A DNA stretch of 64,000 nt from Streptomyces sp. ICC1 (GCF_003287935.1 NZ_CP030287.1:7696869-7760868); one strand, 5' to 3'. Shown: positions 24,655 through 33,838, numbered from the stretch's first letter. Notes: a model not told the origin generated them from the letters alone. Translations and numbers: made by a program.

Positions 24655-24688
24655 TCTGGATATTAGATATCCAGAATGACGCCCGCAA
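24655..24688 (-). promoter_or_regulatory. Rrf2 promoter with overlapping operator
   Basis: On the minus strand TTGCGG (24688-24683) and TAATAT (24665-24660) are spaced 17 bases, with the -10 box seven bases from the ATG. A perfect 9-bp inverted repeat TCTGGATAT-TAG-ATATCCAGA (24655-24675) covers the -10 box, an ideal place for autorepression. The divergent membrane-protein gene could also be affected. Confidence 0.75.
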
Positions 24689-24758
24689 GGCCGACGCGCG
24701 CCACCCGCCCGCAGTACTCCCGCTCGCGCCGCGCGCGCGGCCGCATTTCCCTGGTGAC

Positions 24759-25586
24759 GTGCGGACCTTCCTCTCGGCGGTACTCATCGCGCTCGTGGCC
24801 CTCCTGGTGCCCGCGAGCGCCGTCGCGTACTGGGCCGACCGCGAGCTCGGCGACGCCGACCGGTACACCGCCGCCATGTCCCCGCTCGCCTCGAACCCCG
24901 CCGTGCAGAACGTCGTCGTCACCCAGGCCGGCCGGGCCCTCTCCGGGCAGATCGACGCGGGCCCCTTCCAGGGCGGGATCGACGCCCTGCTCGGCGAGGC
25001 CCTGCAGTCCTTCGTCGGCACCTCCGCCTACCGCACCGCCTGGGACGCGGCCAACCGCGCCGCCCACGGGGCGTTCCTCGAAGCGCTCACCACCGGGCAG
25101 GGCAACGCCGTCAGCATCGATCTCGCACCCGTCATCGCCCAGGTCAAGGGCGATCTCGTGGACAACGGGGTGCCGCTCGCCGACCGCATCCCGGTGACGC
25201 ACCTGTCGGTGAAGGTCATGGAGTACGACAACCTCGGCGCGCTCCGGAAGGGCTTCCGCATGCTGCAGATCGCCGGAGTCTGGCTCCCCGTGCTCACCGT
25301 GCTGCTGGCCGCGACGGCCATCGCCGTCGCCGTCCGGCGCCGCCGCGCCGTGCTCGCCACCGGGCTGGGGCTCGCGGCCGGGGCCCTGCTGCTGTGGGCG
25401 GCCGTGGCGCTGTGCCGCCGCCTCACCCTGGACGACCTGCCGGCCGACATCGACCGGGCGGCCGCCGAGGCGGTGTACGACGCGCTCACCGCGTTCCTGC
25501 GCACCACCGCCTGGGTGGTGCTGGCCGTCGGGCTCGCCGCCGCGCTGGCCGCCTGGCTGACGGGCCGACTGCGCCGCACCCCATAA
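24759..25586 (+). CDS. Membrane protein with large extracytoplasmic loop
   Basis: A 275-residue protein. An N-terminal TM helix (TFLSAVLIALVALLVPASAVAYW) is followed by an extracytoplasmic region of ~150 residues (DRELGDADRYTAAMSPLASNPAVQNVV, LQSFVGTSAYRTAWDAANRAAH, VPLADRIPVTHLSVKVME), then three C-terminal TM helices (LPVLTVLLAATAIAVAV, TGLGLAAGALLLWAAVAL, AWVVLAVGLAAALAAWL). This layout is common in Streptomyces as an uncharacterised integral membrane family. The GTG at 24759 opens VRTFLSAV; the ribosome site is weak, so the start is uncertain and the frame is open upstream. It is divergent from the Rrf2 gene. Confidence 0.75.
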   Translation: MRTFLSAVLIALVALLVPASAVAYWADRELGDADRYTAAMSPLASNPAVQNVVVTQAGRALSGQIDAGPFQGGIDALLGEALQSFVGTSAYRTAWDAANRAAHGAFLEALTTGQGNAVSIDLAPVIAQVKGDLVDNGVPLADRIPVTHLSVKVMEYDNLGALRKGFRMLQIAGVWLPVLTVLLAATAIAVAVRRRRAVLATGLGLAAGALLLWAAVALCRRLTLDDLPADIDRAAAEAVYDALTAFLRTTAWVVLAVGLAAALAAWLTGRLRRTP

Positions 25587-25667
25587 GCTCGGAAGGAAGA
25601 CAATGGCGCGCAAATCCGTAGAACGACCCAGAAGAACCGATTCGCGAGCGGCGGCACGGAAACGGGA

Positions 25668-27695
25668 ATGAGTACGGAAACGGGCATGAGCACCGAACGC
25701 ACCGAAGAGATACCTCCCGGACGGCCCCGGCCGCCGGCTCCGCCCGGCTGGTTCCTGACGGGGCTGCGGCCCACCACCGCCCCGATCCCGTGGGCCGCCG
25801 TCCTGCGCGCGGGCATCGCCATGGCCGCCCCGCTGGCCGTCGGTTTCGCCCTCGACGAGCCCGAGTACGGCGCGCTCGTCTCCATGGGCGCCCTGTCCGG
25901 GGTCATCGGCGACACCGCCGACGCCTACCGGATGCGCGTCCTGAACATCGCCGTCCCGCAGTTCTTCGGCGCCGTCGGCGTCGCGCTGGGCACCCTGGTG
26001 TTCGGGCACGGCTGGGTCGCCGTCGGCGTCCTCACCCTGATCGCCCTGGTCTCCGGGATGATCTCCTCCATCGGCACCGTCGCCTCCGTCTCCGGGCTGA
26101 TGCTCCTGCTGTACGCCGTGGTCGGCGCCGGCCTGCCGATGCCCGAGCCCTGGTGGACGGCGCCCCTGCTGCTGAGCGCGGGCGGGCTGTTCGTCCTCGC
26201 CCTGAGCCTGCTGGGGTGGCCGCTGCGCGGCCGGCAGCCGGAACGTTCCGCCGTCGCCGCCGCCTACCGGGCGGTGGCCGACTCCCTGGAGGCCGCGGGC
26301 AGTCCGGGACCCGCGTACGAGGAGCGCCGCCACCAGGTCACCCAGGCCCTGAACCAGGCCTACGACCTGGTGCTCGGCCGGCGGGCCCGGGTGCACGGGC
26401 GCAGCCCCTCGCTCGTGCGGATGCTGGCCCAGCTCAACGTGCTGATCCCGCTGGTCGAGGCCGCGCCCGCGGCCCACCTGCGCCGCAAGCCCCTGGCCCC
26501 CGAGATCCCGGCGGCCGTACGGGAGATGGCGGCGGCCGTCGAGGAGGCCCGCACCGGAACCCCCGTTCTGGACCTGCCCGCGCCGGACAGCCAGTCCGAG
26601 CGGGCCATCGACGCGGCCCTGCGGCACGCGGCGACCATCGTGCTGCTGGCCGAGCCGGACCCGTACAACGTCGACGACCGGCTCGGCCGGCCCTCCGCGC
26701 TGGGGGTCCGGGCCCGCCGGGCGGTGCGCGACATGATGTTCTCCGAGGCCTCCTGGCGGTACGGGCTGCGGCTCGCGCTGTGCATCGGGCTGGCGCAGGC
26801 GCTGGTGTCCGTCGTGGAGATCGAGCGGTCCTACTGGGTCGCGCTGACCGTCACCTTCGTCCTCAAGCCCGACTTCGGCTCGGTGTTCTCCCGGGCGGTG
26901 CTGCGCGCGCTGGGCACGGCCGTCGGGCTGGTCGTCGCGGCCGCCGTGCTCGCGGAGGTGCCGCGCGGCTGGTGGGACGTACCGGTGATGGTGCTCCTCG
27001 CCGCACTGATCCCGGCCTTCTCCGTCAAGGGGTACGCCTTCCAGACGGCCGCGATCACCCCGGTGATCCTGCTCCTCTCGGACCTGCTCAACCACCAGGG
27101 CTTCGACCTGATCCGGCCCCGGCTGCTGGACAGCATGATCGGCTGCGCGATCACGCTGGTGGCGGGGTACCTCCTGTGGCCCGAGAGCTGGCACACCCGG
27201 ATCGGCGACCGGCTCGCCGACACGGTGGACGACGCGGCCCGGTACGTGGAGCGGGCGTTCGGCGGCCACCCCGACACGGAGGCGGGGCTGCGGGCGGCCC
27301 GGACGGCCCGGCTCCAGGCCCGCCGGCGCATCTACCGGGACCTGTCGGGCGTGCGCAGCGAGTTCCAGCGGGCGCTGACCGAGCCGCCGCCGACCGGGGA
27401 GCGGGCCGCCGCGTGGTGGCCGCTGGTCGTCGCCGTGGAGCGGATCGTCGACGCGACGACGGCCGCCCGGGTCCGGGTCAACCACGGCGCGCAGCCCCCG
27501 GGCTCCGAGGAGGTCGCGGCGATCGCCGAGGACCTGCGCGGCCTGGCCCGGGGCGTCCGCAGGGCCAACACCCCGGCCCAACTGAACCCCCCGTCGGCCC
27601 CCACGGTGGACGAGGCCTCGGTCCTCTCCCCGGTCGGCGGCGGCTCGGGCAGCGCCCGCTGGAACTCGCTGCGCACGCCCGACAGGTCCCGGTAG
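25668..27695 (+). CDS. FUSC-family membrane protein (altered 3' end)
   Basis: A 675-codon frame of the fusaric-acid-resistance-like (FUSC) family, putative aromatic-acid or drug exporters. It has two membrane halves (~50-190 and ~365-500) with helices such as PQFFGAVGVALGTLVFG and YGLRLALCIGLAQALVSV, the family motif ERSYWVALTVTFVLKPDFGSVFSRAVLR and a cytoplasmic C-terminal domain. The start is duplicated: an 18-base tandem repeat gives two ATGs with identical upstream sequence (25668, 25686). The last ~23 codons (from LSPVGGGSG) are read from an inverted copy of the gene's own bases 27279-27401, so the natural C-terminus has been replaced. Confidence 0.88.
   Translation: MSTETGMSTERTEEIPPGRPRPPAPPGWFLTGLRPTTAPIPWAAVLRAGIAMAAPLAVGFALDEPEYGALVSMGALSGVIGDTADAYRMRVLNIAVPQFFGAVGVALGTLVFGHGWVAVGVLTLIALVSGMISSIGTVASVSGLMLLLYAVVGAGLPMPEPWWTAPLLLSAGGLFVLALSLLGWPLRGRQPERSAVAAAYRAVADSLEAAGSPGPAYEERRHQVTQALNQAYDLVLGRRARVHGRSPSLVRMLAQLNVLIPLVEAAPAAHLRRKPLAPEIPAAVREMAAAVEEARTGTPVLDLPAPDSQSERAIDAALRHAATIVLLAEPDPYNVDDRLGRPSALGVRARRAVRDMMFSEASWRYGLRLALCIGLAQALVSVVEIERSYWVALTVTFVLKPDFGSVFSRAVLRALGTAVGLVVAAAVLAEVPRGWWDVPVMVLLAALIPAFSVKGYAFQTAAITPVILLLSDLLNHQGFDLIRPRLLDSMIGCAITLVAGYLLWPESWHTRIGDRLADTVDDAARYVERAFGGHPDTEAGLRAARTARLQARRRIYRDLSGVRSEFQRALTEPPPTGERAAAWWPLVVAVERIVDATTAARVRVNHGAQPPGSEEVAAIAEDLRGLARGVRRANTPAQLNPPSAPTVDEASVLSPVGGGSGSARWNSLRTPDRSR
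27279..27401 (+). repeat. 123-bp inverted repeat, left arm (inside FUSC)
   Basis: This arm encodes part of the FUSC C-terminal domain (AGLRAARTARLQARRRIYRD ...). Its reverse complement recurs at 27626-27748 over the same 123 bases, with one clear mismatch (CTGACC here, CTGCCC there). The arms are separated by 224 bases. Confidence 0.92.
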
Positions 27696-27748
27696 ATGCG
27701 CCGGCGGGCCTGGAGCCGGGCCGTCCGGGCCGCCCGCAGCCCCGCCTC
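27626..27748 (-). repeat. 123-bp inverted repeat, right arm (FUSC/glycosidase junction)
   Basis: Inverted copy of 27279-27401. It supplies the last codons of the FUSC frame and ends exactly where the glycosidase coding sequence becomes recognisable (QAAEPLKIEVP from 27748). The glycosidase signal-peptide region and the original intergenic DNA are replaced by it. Confidence 0.92.
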
Positions 27749-29265
27749 AGGCCGCCGAACCCCTGAAGATCGAGGTGCCGGCCGACGCCAGCGCCTCCCC
27801 CGCGGACCCCCGGGTCACCTCCTCCGACCCGAAGATCGTCGAGATGTTCGACTGGTCCAAGCGCAAGGCCAACAGCTGGGTCCAGCTTCCCGGCACCCAG
27901 GGCCCGCTCAACGTGGACGAGAACAACACCGCCGGCAGCGGCACCGGCACCTACGCCGCCTCCTACTGGGCCGGCTACGCCAACCGCAGCGGGTACTACT
28001 CGCGCGACATGGCCCACCAACTGGCCGGCGCCGGGGTCCTCGGCCTGCACGCGGAGAACAAGGCGATGCTCCGCTCCTTCGCCGCCTCCGCCACCCCCGC
28101 GCACAAGTACTACCCGGCGTGGGCGCTCAACTTCGACGCGAAGACCTACCTCTCGATCGACTACAGGAGCCCCACGAACTTCGTCCGCGAGGTGCCCGCC
28201 ACCTTCGAGCTGGTGCAGAAGTCCGAGGAGGCCTACCGCTGGAGCGGTGACCGCTCCTACCTCGACGACCCGGCCCTGTGGGACTTCTACCGCCGCGCCA
28301 CCGACGAGTTCGTCACCCTGCACGACGGCCTCAAGGACAACGGCGCGGTGAAGGTCGCCGAGGGCACGGGCAAGGGCATCTTCCAGGGCACGGCCAGCTA
28401 CAACGAGCAGAGCAGCGAGCCCCTGGCGGAGGCCGGCGACGCGATCGGCTCCCAGTACCAGGCGTACCTGGCGATGGCCTCGCTCGCCCGATCCAAGGGG
28501 GACTGCGCGCTCGCCGACCGGTACGAGGCCAAGGCGCGGGACCTGAAGGCGTACTTCAACTCGACCTGGAGCGGCACGGGTTCCGGCGCGGCCATGGTCC
28601 GCGGCTACACCACGGACGGGCGGGCCCTGACCGGCTGGGGCAAGGAGAACAGCTGGTTCATGCCGATGAAGCAGATCATCGAGCCCGGCCCCCGCCGCGA
28701 GGCCTACCTGGACTACATCGACCAGCAGGCCTCCGGCGCGGGCCGGCCGTCCAACATCGAAGCCCTCACCTACCTGCCGGACACCTTCTTCCGGAACAAC
28801 CGCAACGACACCGCCTGGAAGTGGATGAAGGACGTCTACGACCACAAGGACGTCCAGCACGTCAACGCCAAGCAGGGCACCAACGGGGACTACCCCGAGG
28901 TCTCCTTCACCCTGCTCGGCCAGACCGTCGAGGGCCTGATGGGCGTCGTCCCCGACGCGCCGGCGCGCACCCTGAGCACCCGGTCGCGGCTGCCCTCGGG
29001 CATGGACTGGCTGCGGATCGAGGACCTCCGGATCGGCGACTCGGCCTTCTCCCTGCGCCACGACGGCGCGGCCAAGTCCTCGCTCACGCACGGCTCGGGC
29101 AGCTCCCCGTACACCTGGGAGGCCCGCTTCCCCGGTGCGTACGCCACGGTCACGGTCGACGGGGTGGCCCGGCCGGCCCGCACCAAGGTGGTCGACGGGG
29201 TGACCTACACGTACGCGAGCACGGTCGTGGCCCCGGGCCGCACGGTCACGGTCCAGGCCGGCTGA
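27749..29265 (+). pseudogene. Glycosidase-like secreted protein lacking its signal peptide
   Basis: About 505 codons with the character of an (alpha/alpha)6-barrel glycosidase: ENNTAGSGTGTYAASYWAGYANR, YYSRDMAHQLAGAGVLGLHAENKAML, EEAYRWSGDRSYLDD, GTASYNEQSSEPLAEAGDAIGSQYQAY, TGWGKENSWFMPM, then a beta-sandwich tail (SSLTHGSGSSPYTWEARFPG). The coding sequence begins at what should be the mature N-terminus (AAEPLKIEVPADASA). The signal peptide and start are missing because the inverted FUSC repeat abuts at 27748. GTG at 27775 is the first possible start, without a ribosome site. The family is not assigned with certainty; no catalytic pair is claimed. Confidence 0.65.
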
Positions 29266-29298
29266 CGCCCGGCACGGGGAAAGGGGGCGCGCGGCCCG

Positions 29299-30009
29299 TC
29301 AGTCGACCCCCAGCAGACGTCTCCTGTCCTCGGGGCGGGCCGCGAACTCCGCGCAGGACGCCCGGTGGACGATGCGGCCCTTGCGCATGACCGCGACGTC
29401 GCGGGCCACCGACAGGGCGAGGCCGAGGTTCTGCTCGACGAGGACCACCGAGACGCCCTGCGCGCTCACCTCGCGGATCACCTCCCCCACTTGGGCGACG
29501 ACGAGGGGGGCGAGGCCGTCGGACGGCTCGTCGAGGAGCAGCAGGCGCGGGTTGCCCAGCAGGGCCCGGGCGATGGCGAGCATCTGCTGCTCCCCGCCGG
29601 AGAGCTCGTCGCCGCGGTGCCCGAGCCGCTCCCCCAGCCTCGGCAGCAGGTCCAGGACGCGGGTACGGGTCCACGGCCCCCGTGCGGCGCGGCGCGGGGA
29701 GGCGATCGCGAGGTGCTCGGCCACGGTGAGCGGCGCGAAGACCCGGCGCCCCTGCGGGACGACGCCGACCCCCGCGCGGGCGATCACGTCGACGCGGGAG
29801 CCGGCGAGGTCCCGGCCGTCGAGGCGCACGCTGCCCTCGTACGGCCGGACGAGGCCCATGACGGTGGAGACGAGGGTGGTCTTGCCCACGCCGTTGCGCC
29901 CGAGGACGGCGAGGGTCCCGCCGGCTTCGAGGTCGAGGTCGATGCCGTCCAGGACGGTCCCCCCGGCGTAGCCGGAGCGCAGCCCGCGCACGCTGAAGAA
30001 GGGGTTCAC
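29299..30009 (-). CDS. livF: ABC transporter ATPase, LivF type
   Basis: A 236-residue ATPase of the branched-chain amino acid/urea transporter class. Walker A is GRNGVGKTT (~38-46), the signature is [17 protein letters not shown], Walker B is LLLLDEPSDGLAP, and VVLVEQNLGLALSVARDVAVM is typical of LivF/UrtE. It overlaps the livG stop/start by 4 bases and is the last gene of the five-gene livJHMGF unit. It is convergent with the glycosidase remnant (33 bases). Substrate class is inferred from family; hydrophobic amino acids, urea or short amides are all possible. Confidence 0.93.
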   Translation of the reverse strand: MNPFFSVRGLRSGYAGGTVLDGIDLDLEAGGTLAVLGRNGVGKTTLVSTVMGLVRPYEGSVRLDGRDLAGSRVDVIARAGVGVVPQGRRVFAPLTVAEHLAIASPRRAARGPWTRTRVLDLLPRLGERLGHRGDELSGGEQQMLAIARALLGNPRLLLLDEPSDGLAPLVVAQVGEVIREVSAQGVSVVLVEQNLGLALSVARDVAVMRKGRIVHRASCAEFAARPEDRRRLLGVD

Positions 30010-30767
30010 GAGGCGGCCTCCGTGGTGCCGAGATAGGCGCGGCGGACCTCGGCGGAGGCCCGTACCTCGTCCGGGGAGCCCGTCATGAGGTGTCTGCCGA
30101 GGTACATGACCGTCACCGTGTCGGCGAGCTCGAAGACCATGTCGAGGTCGTGTTCGACGAGCAGTACGGTCACTTCGGCGGGCAGGGCGGCGATGAGCTC
30201 GGTGAGCCGGGCCGTCTCCGCCGGGGACATTCCGGCGGCCGGCTCGTCCATGAGCAGCAGCCGGGGTTCGGTGGCCAGGGCGACGGCGACCTCCAGCTGC
30301 CGGCGCTCTCCGTGCGAAAGCTCTCCCGCGGCGATCCCGTGCCGGCCGGGCAGGCCGACCCGCTCGAGCAGTTCGTGCGCCCGCAGGGCGGATTCGGCCC
30401 GGGCGCTCACCTTGCGCCAGCCGCCGAGGCCGCCGCCGGCCCGGCGCAGGACGGCGAGCAGGACGTTCTCCAGGACGCTCTCGCGCAGGAAGAGGCTGGA
30501 GTGCTGGAAGGTCGCGGCGACGCCGAGGGCCACCCGGCGGTCCACGGGCAGCCGGGTCACGTCCTGGCCGGCGACCAGGACGTGACCCGCGGTGGCCGCC
30601 AGTGTTCCGGAGATCAGGCCGAACAGGGTGGACTTGCCCGCGCCGTTCGGGCCGATGACCGCGTGCCGCGCCCCCGCCCGCACGGTGAGGGCGACGTCGT
30701 CCACGGCCTTGAAGGAGCCGAAGTGCCGTGACACTCCCCGTAGTTCCAGTGGATCGGGATCCGTCAT
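30006..30767 (-). CDS. livG: ABC transporter ATPase, LivG type
   Basis: A 253-residue ATPase: VSRHFGSFKAVDDVALTVRAG, Walker A GPNGAGKST (~36-44), FQHSSLFLRESVLENVLLA (LivG-typical long Q-loop region), signature ELSHGERRQLEVAVALA (GE(R)RQLE is the LivG variant), Walker B LLLMDEPAAGMSPAE and VLLVEHDLDMVFELADTVTVM. The ATG at 30767 is preceded by GGAGG. It overlaps livM (upstream) and livF (downstream) by 4 bases each, so the proteins are made together and probably form the heterodimeric motor. Confidence 0.93.
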   Translation of the reverse strand: MTDPDPLELRGVSRHFGSFKAVDDVALTVRAGARHAVIGPNGAGKSTLFGLISGTLAATAGHVLVAGQDVTRLPVDRRVALGVAATFQHSSLFLRESVLENVLLAVLRRAGGGLGGWRKVSARAESALRAHELLERVGLPGRHGIAAGELSHGERRQLEVAVALATEPRLLLMDEPAAGMSPAETARLTELIAALPAEVTVLLVEHDLDMVFELADTVTVMYLGRHLMTGSPDEVRASAEVRRAYLGTTEAAS

Positions 30768-31786
30768 GCCGTCCTCCTTCGGGTCAGCCCGGGCGGGAGC
30801 CGTACGCCGGCCAGCCCCCGGGGCAGTGTGTAGACGGCGGCGACGAAGAACAGGCCGAGCAGCAGGGGTCCGCGGCCGGCGACGGCTTCGAGGTTGCCGA
30901 GGTAGTCGCGGGTCAGCCAGACGAGCGCGGCGCCCGCGCAGGCCCCCCACATCGAGCCGGAGCCGCCGATGACGACGGCCAGCAGGGCGAGGGCGGCGAT
31001 CTCGAATCCGGCGTCGGCGGGCGAGACGAACCGCTGCACCGACACCCACAGGGCGCCGGCGACGCCGGCGAGCGCCCCGGCGACGCAGTAGACGGCCAGG
31101 GCGTACCGCCGGGTGGGGTAGCCGATGGCGCTCATGCGGCGCTCGTTGTCGCGGATTCCGCGCAGGGCGAGGGCGAACGGTGTGGCGCCCAGGCGCCGGA
31201 CGGCGGCGAAGAGCAGCAGGAAGACGGCCAGGACGTAGAAGTAGACCAGCCCGTCGAGCTCCAGCGCGGGCATGCCGGGCAGCGGTACGACGGGCGGGAT
31301 GCCCGAGATGCCGTCGCTGCCGTTCGTCACCGGCTTCCAGTCCACGGCGGCGCTGTAGGCGATCTCGCCGATGGCCAGCGTCAGCATGAGGAACACCACG
31401 CCGCGCGCCCTGACGGCCAGCCAGCCCGTGACCGCGGCCACCAGCGCGGAGGCCGCGGCGGAGAGGAGGAGTTGGAGTATCCCGATGTCGGTGAGGCGCG
31501 TCGCCACGATGGCCGCGGTGTAGGCGCCGACGCCGAAGTAGGCCGACTGGCCGAGGGTCGGCAGTCCGGTCAGGCCGGTGAGCAGGTTCACGCTCAGGGC
31601 GAGGAGGGCGAACACCAGGATCCGCGACAGGGTGCCGACGGCGTACGGCCCGAGGACGAAGGGGGCCGATGCGAGCGCGGCGGCGACGGCGCCCGCCGTG
31701 AGCCGCCGTGCGGTGGATCCGGCGGGTGCGGCGGATGCGTTGGGTGCGGTGGATGCGGCAGGTGCGGTGGATCCGGCGGGGCTCAT
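30764..31786 (-). CDS. livM: ABC transporter permease, LivM type
   Basis: A 340-residue permease. After a low-complexity N-terminus (AGSTAPAASTAPNASAAP, from a degenerate 9-15-base DNA repeat at 31710-31783), there are about nine TM helices with the LivM signatures LLTGLTGLPTLGQSAYFGVGAY, FLMLTLAIGEIAYSAAVDWKPVTNGSDGI, LALRGIRDNERRMSAIGYPTRRY and AALALLAVVIGGSGSMWG. The N-terminal repeat is unusual for the family and may vary in length between strains. It overlaps livH and livG by 4 bases. Confidence 0.93.
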   Translation of the reverse strand: MSPAGSTAPAASTAPNASAAPAGSTARRLTAGAVAAALASAPFVLGPYAVGTLSRILVFALLALSVNLLTGLTGLPTLGQSAYFGVGAYTAAIVATRLTDIGILQLLLSAAASALVAAVTGWLAVRARGVVFLMLTLAIGEIAYSAAVDWKPVTNGSDGISGIPPVVPLPGMPALELDGLVYFYVLAVFLLLFAAVRRLGATPFALALRGIRDNERRMSAIGYPTRRYALAVYCVAGALAGVAGALWVSVQRFVSPADAGFEIAALALLAVVIGGSGSMWGACAGAALVWLTRDYLGNLEAVAGRGPLLLGLFFVAAVYTLPRGLAGVRLPPGLTRRRTA

Positions 31787-32661
31787 GTGCGCACCGCCGA
31801 GGAGACCAGGCCGTTCGGGCGGACCACGAGCACGACCAGCATGGTGCCGAAGAGCAGGAAGGGGGCGTAGTCGGGGAGCAGCGCCACCCCGAGCGTCTGC
31901 ACCTGGCCGATGAGGAGCGCGCCGGCGAGCGCGCCGCGCACGGAGCCGAGGCCGCCCACCACCACGACGACGAGGGAGAGGACGAGCACGGTCTCGTCGA
32001 CGCCCGGCCCCGGCCCCAGGATCGGGGCGCCCAGGACGCCGCCGACGGCGGCCAGGGCCGCGCCGAGCGCGAAGACCCCGTACAGGACCTTGCGGACGTC
32101 GACGCCCAGCGCGCGGACCATGTCCCGGTCCGCGACGGTGGCCCGGACCAGCGCGCCGAGCGAGCTGCGTTCGAACAGGAGGTAGACGAGGGCGGCCAGG
32201 CCCGCGGCGACGCCGATGAAGACGAGCCGGTAGACCGGATAGGCGTGGCCGAGGAGGTCCACGGTCCCGCGCAGCGAGGTCGGCGGGTCCGTGGGCAGCA
32301 CCTCGCCGCCGAAGGCCGCGGCGAGGAGGTCGGCGACGATGAAGGTGATCCCGAGCGTCAGCACGGCCTGGTCCAGGTGCCCGCGCCGGGCCAGCGGCTG
32401 GGTGAGGAACGTCAGCGCCACGCCGCCCGCGGCGCCCACCAGGGCGCCGGCGGCCAGGGCGAGGAGCAGACCCGGGAGGGTCCCGTCGGACAGCGCGTAG
32501 GCGACGTAGGCCCCGGCGAGGTAGAGCGTGCCGTGGGCCAGGTTGAGCACGTCCATCATGCCGAAGACCAGTGAGAGGCCGACGGCGATCGTGAAGAGCA
32601 GCAGACCGAAGGCGACTCCGTCGATGACGCTGACGAAGTTGCCGTCCAACCATCCGGTCAT
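31783..32661 (-). CDS. livH: ABC transporter permease, LivH type
   Basis: A 292-residue permease: NFVSVIDGVAFGLLLFTIAVGLSLVFGMMDVLNLAHGTLYLAGAYVAY at the N-terminus is the LivH hallmark (NLAHG). ALVRATVADRDMVRALGVDVRKVLYGVFALG and VVVVGGLGSVRGALAGALLIG follow. About eight TM helices. It pairs with LivM to form the channel. It starts 1 base before the binding-protein stop region and overlaps livM by 4 bases. Confidence 0.93.
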   Translation of the reverse strand: MTGWLDGNFVSVIDGVAFGLLLFTIAVGLSLVFGMMDVLNLAHGTLYLAGAYVAYALSDGTLPGLLLALAAGALVGAAGGVALTFLTQPLARRGHLDQAVLTLGITFIVADLLAAAFGGEVLPTDPPTSLRGTVDLLGHAYPVYRLVFIGVAAGLAALVYLLFERSSLGALVRATVADRDMVRALGVDVRKVLYGVFALGAALAAVGGVLGAPILGPGPGVDETVLVLSLVVVVVGGLGSVRGALAGALLIGQVQTLGVALLPDYAPFLLFGTMLVVLVVRPNGLVSSAVRT

Positions 32662-32662
32662 G

Positions 32663-33838
32663 TCAGCCGCCCAGCCGGCCGAGCTCGGAGGTCACGGTGT
32701 TGGCACCCTGCTTGACCTCGCGCAGGTACCAGGGCTGGACGGGCGTGCCCGTGGCGTTGAACCGCCAGGTGCCGCGCGGGCTGTCGATGTCCCCCACCCG
32801 GGCGATCGCGGCGTTGACCGATTCCGGGGTCACCTCGGGGCCGGCGGCCCCGATCGCCCGGTCGAGGACCTGCGCCGCGTCCCACGAGGCCATCGCGTAG
32901 GTGGTCGGGACCGATCCGTAGGCGCTCGTGTAGACCGGCGCGAAGCGCTTGTTGGCGGCGTTGTCCAGGTCGGCGCCGTAGTTGAGCGCGGTGAGGACGC
33001 CTTCGGCCGCGTCCCCCTGGCCCTTGAGCACCCCGCCCTCGGTGAGGAAGCCGGGCGCGTAGAGCGGGATCTTGCCGGCCAGTCCGAAGTCCCGGTACTG
33101 CTTGACGAAGTCGACGGCCGCGCCGCCCGCGTAGAAGCAGAAGACGGCCTTCGCCCCGGACTTCTCGATCTGCGCGAGGTACGGCTGGAAGTTCTTGGTG
33201 GCGGGGAACGGTGTGTAGACCTCCTCCCCCGCGATCTTCCCGCCGGCCGGCAGGAAGGTGGATTTGAAGCCCTCCACCTCGTCCTTGCCCGCCTGGTATC
33301 CCGCGGCGATCAGGAAGACCGGGCCGCCGGCCTGCTCGGCCACGTGCTTGCCGAGGGCCTTGCCGGGCTCGTCGTTGACGTACGAGGTGCGCCAGATGTA
33401 CTTGGTCCCGGTCAGCGTCGTGGGCGAGGCGTTCGAGCCGACGAGCGGGACCTTTCCGGTCTCGAAGAGGTCCTTGACGCCGTTGATGGTGGCCGAGCTC
33501 ACCACCCCGCTCACGGCCAGCACCCTGTCCTGCTTGACCAGTTTCTCCGCCGCCGCCTTGCCGGAGTCGGCGGTCTCCCCCTCGTCCGCGACCACGATCT
33601 CCACCTCGCGGCCGCCGAGTCTGCCGCCGTGCTGGGCGACGTAGAGCTCGAAGCCCTGCTTCATGTCGTCGCCGAGCGCCTTGTAGGTCCCCGACTGCGG
33701 GACGAGGAGCCCGATCTTCACGGGCCCGGTGCTCTTGTCCCCTCCGTCCGTTCCGAGGCTGGCACCACCACATGCCGTGGCCAGCAGGAGGGCCGTCGCT
33801 GAGGCGACCAGACCGACGGGATGAAAACGACGTGCCAT
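32663..33838 (-). CDS. livJ: Branched-chain amino acid-type substrate-binding lipoprotein
   Basis: A 391-residue periplasmic-type binding protein (Peripla_BP_6). The N-terminus MARRFHPVGLVASATALLLATAC gives a lipobox with Cys23. The mature part reads VKIGLLVPQSGTYKALGDDMKQGFELYVAQHGG, VLAVSGVVSSATINGVKDLFE, VPLVGSNASPTTL and LYAPGFLTEGG. It would capture the ligand at the membrane surface and hand it to LivHM. ATG 33838 is chosen over earlier in-frame starts for the GGAG five bases upstream and the fit of the signal sequence. First gene of the livJHMGF operon, with its own promoter at 33910-33939. Confidence 0.9.
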   Translation of the reverse strand: MARRFHPVGLVASATALLLATACGGASLGTDGGDKSTGPVKIGLLVPQSGTYKALGDDMKQGFELYVAQHGGRLGGREVEIVVADEGETADSGKAAAEKLVKQDRVLAVSGVVSSATINGVKDLFETGKVPLVGSNASPTTLTGTKYIWRTSYVNDEPGKALGKHVAEQAGGPVFLIAAGYQAGKDEVEGFKSTFLPAGGKIAGEEVYTPFPATKNFQPYLAQIEKSGAKAVFCFYAGGAAVDFVKQYRDFGLAGKIPLYAPGFLTEGGVLKGQGDAAEGVLTALNYGADLDNAANKRFAPVYTSAYGSVPTTYAMASWDAAQVLDRAIGAAGPEVTPESVNAAIARVGDIDSPRGTWRFNATGTPVQPWYLREVKQGANTVTSELGRLGG

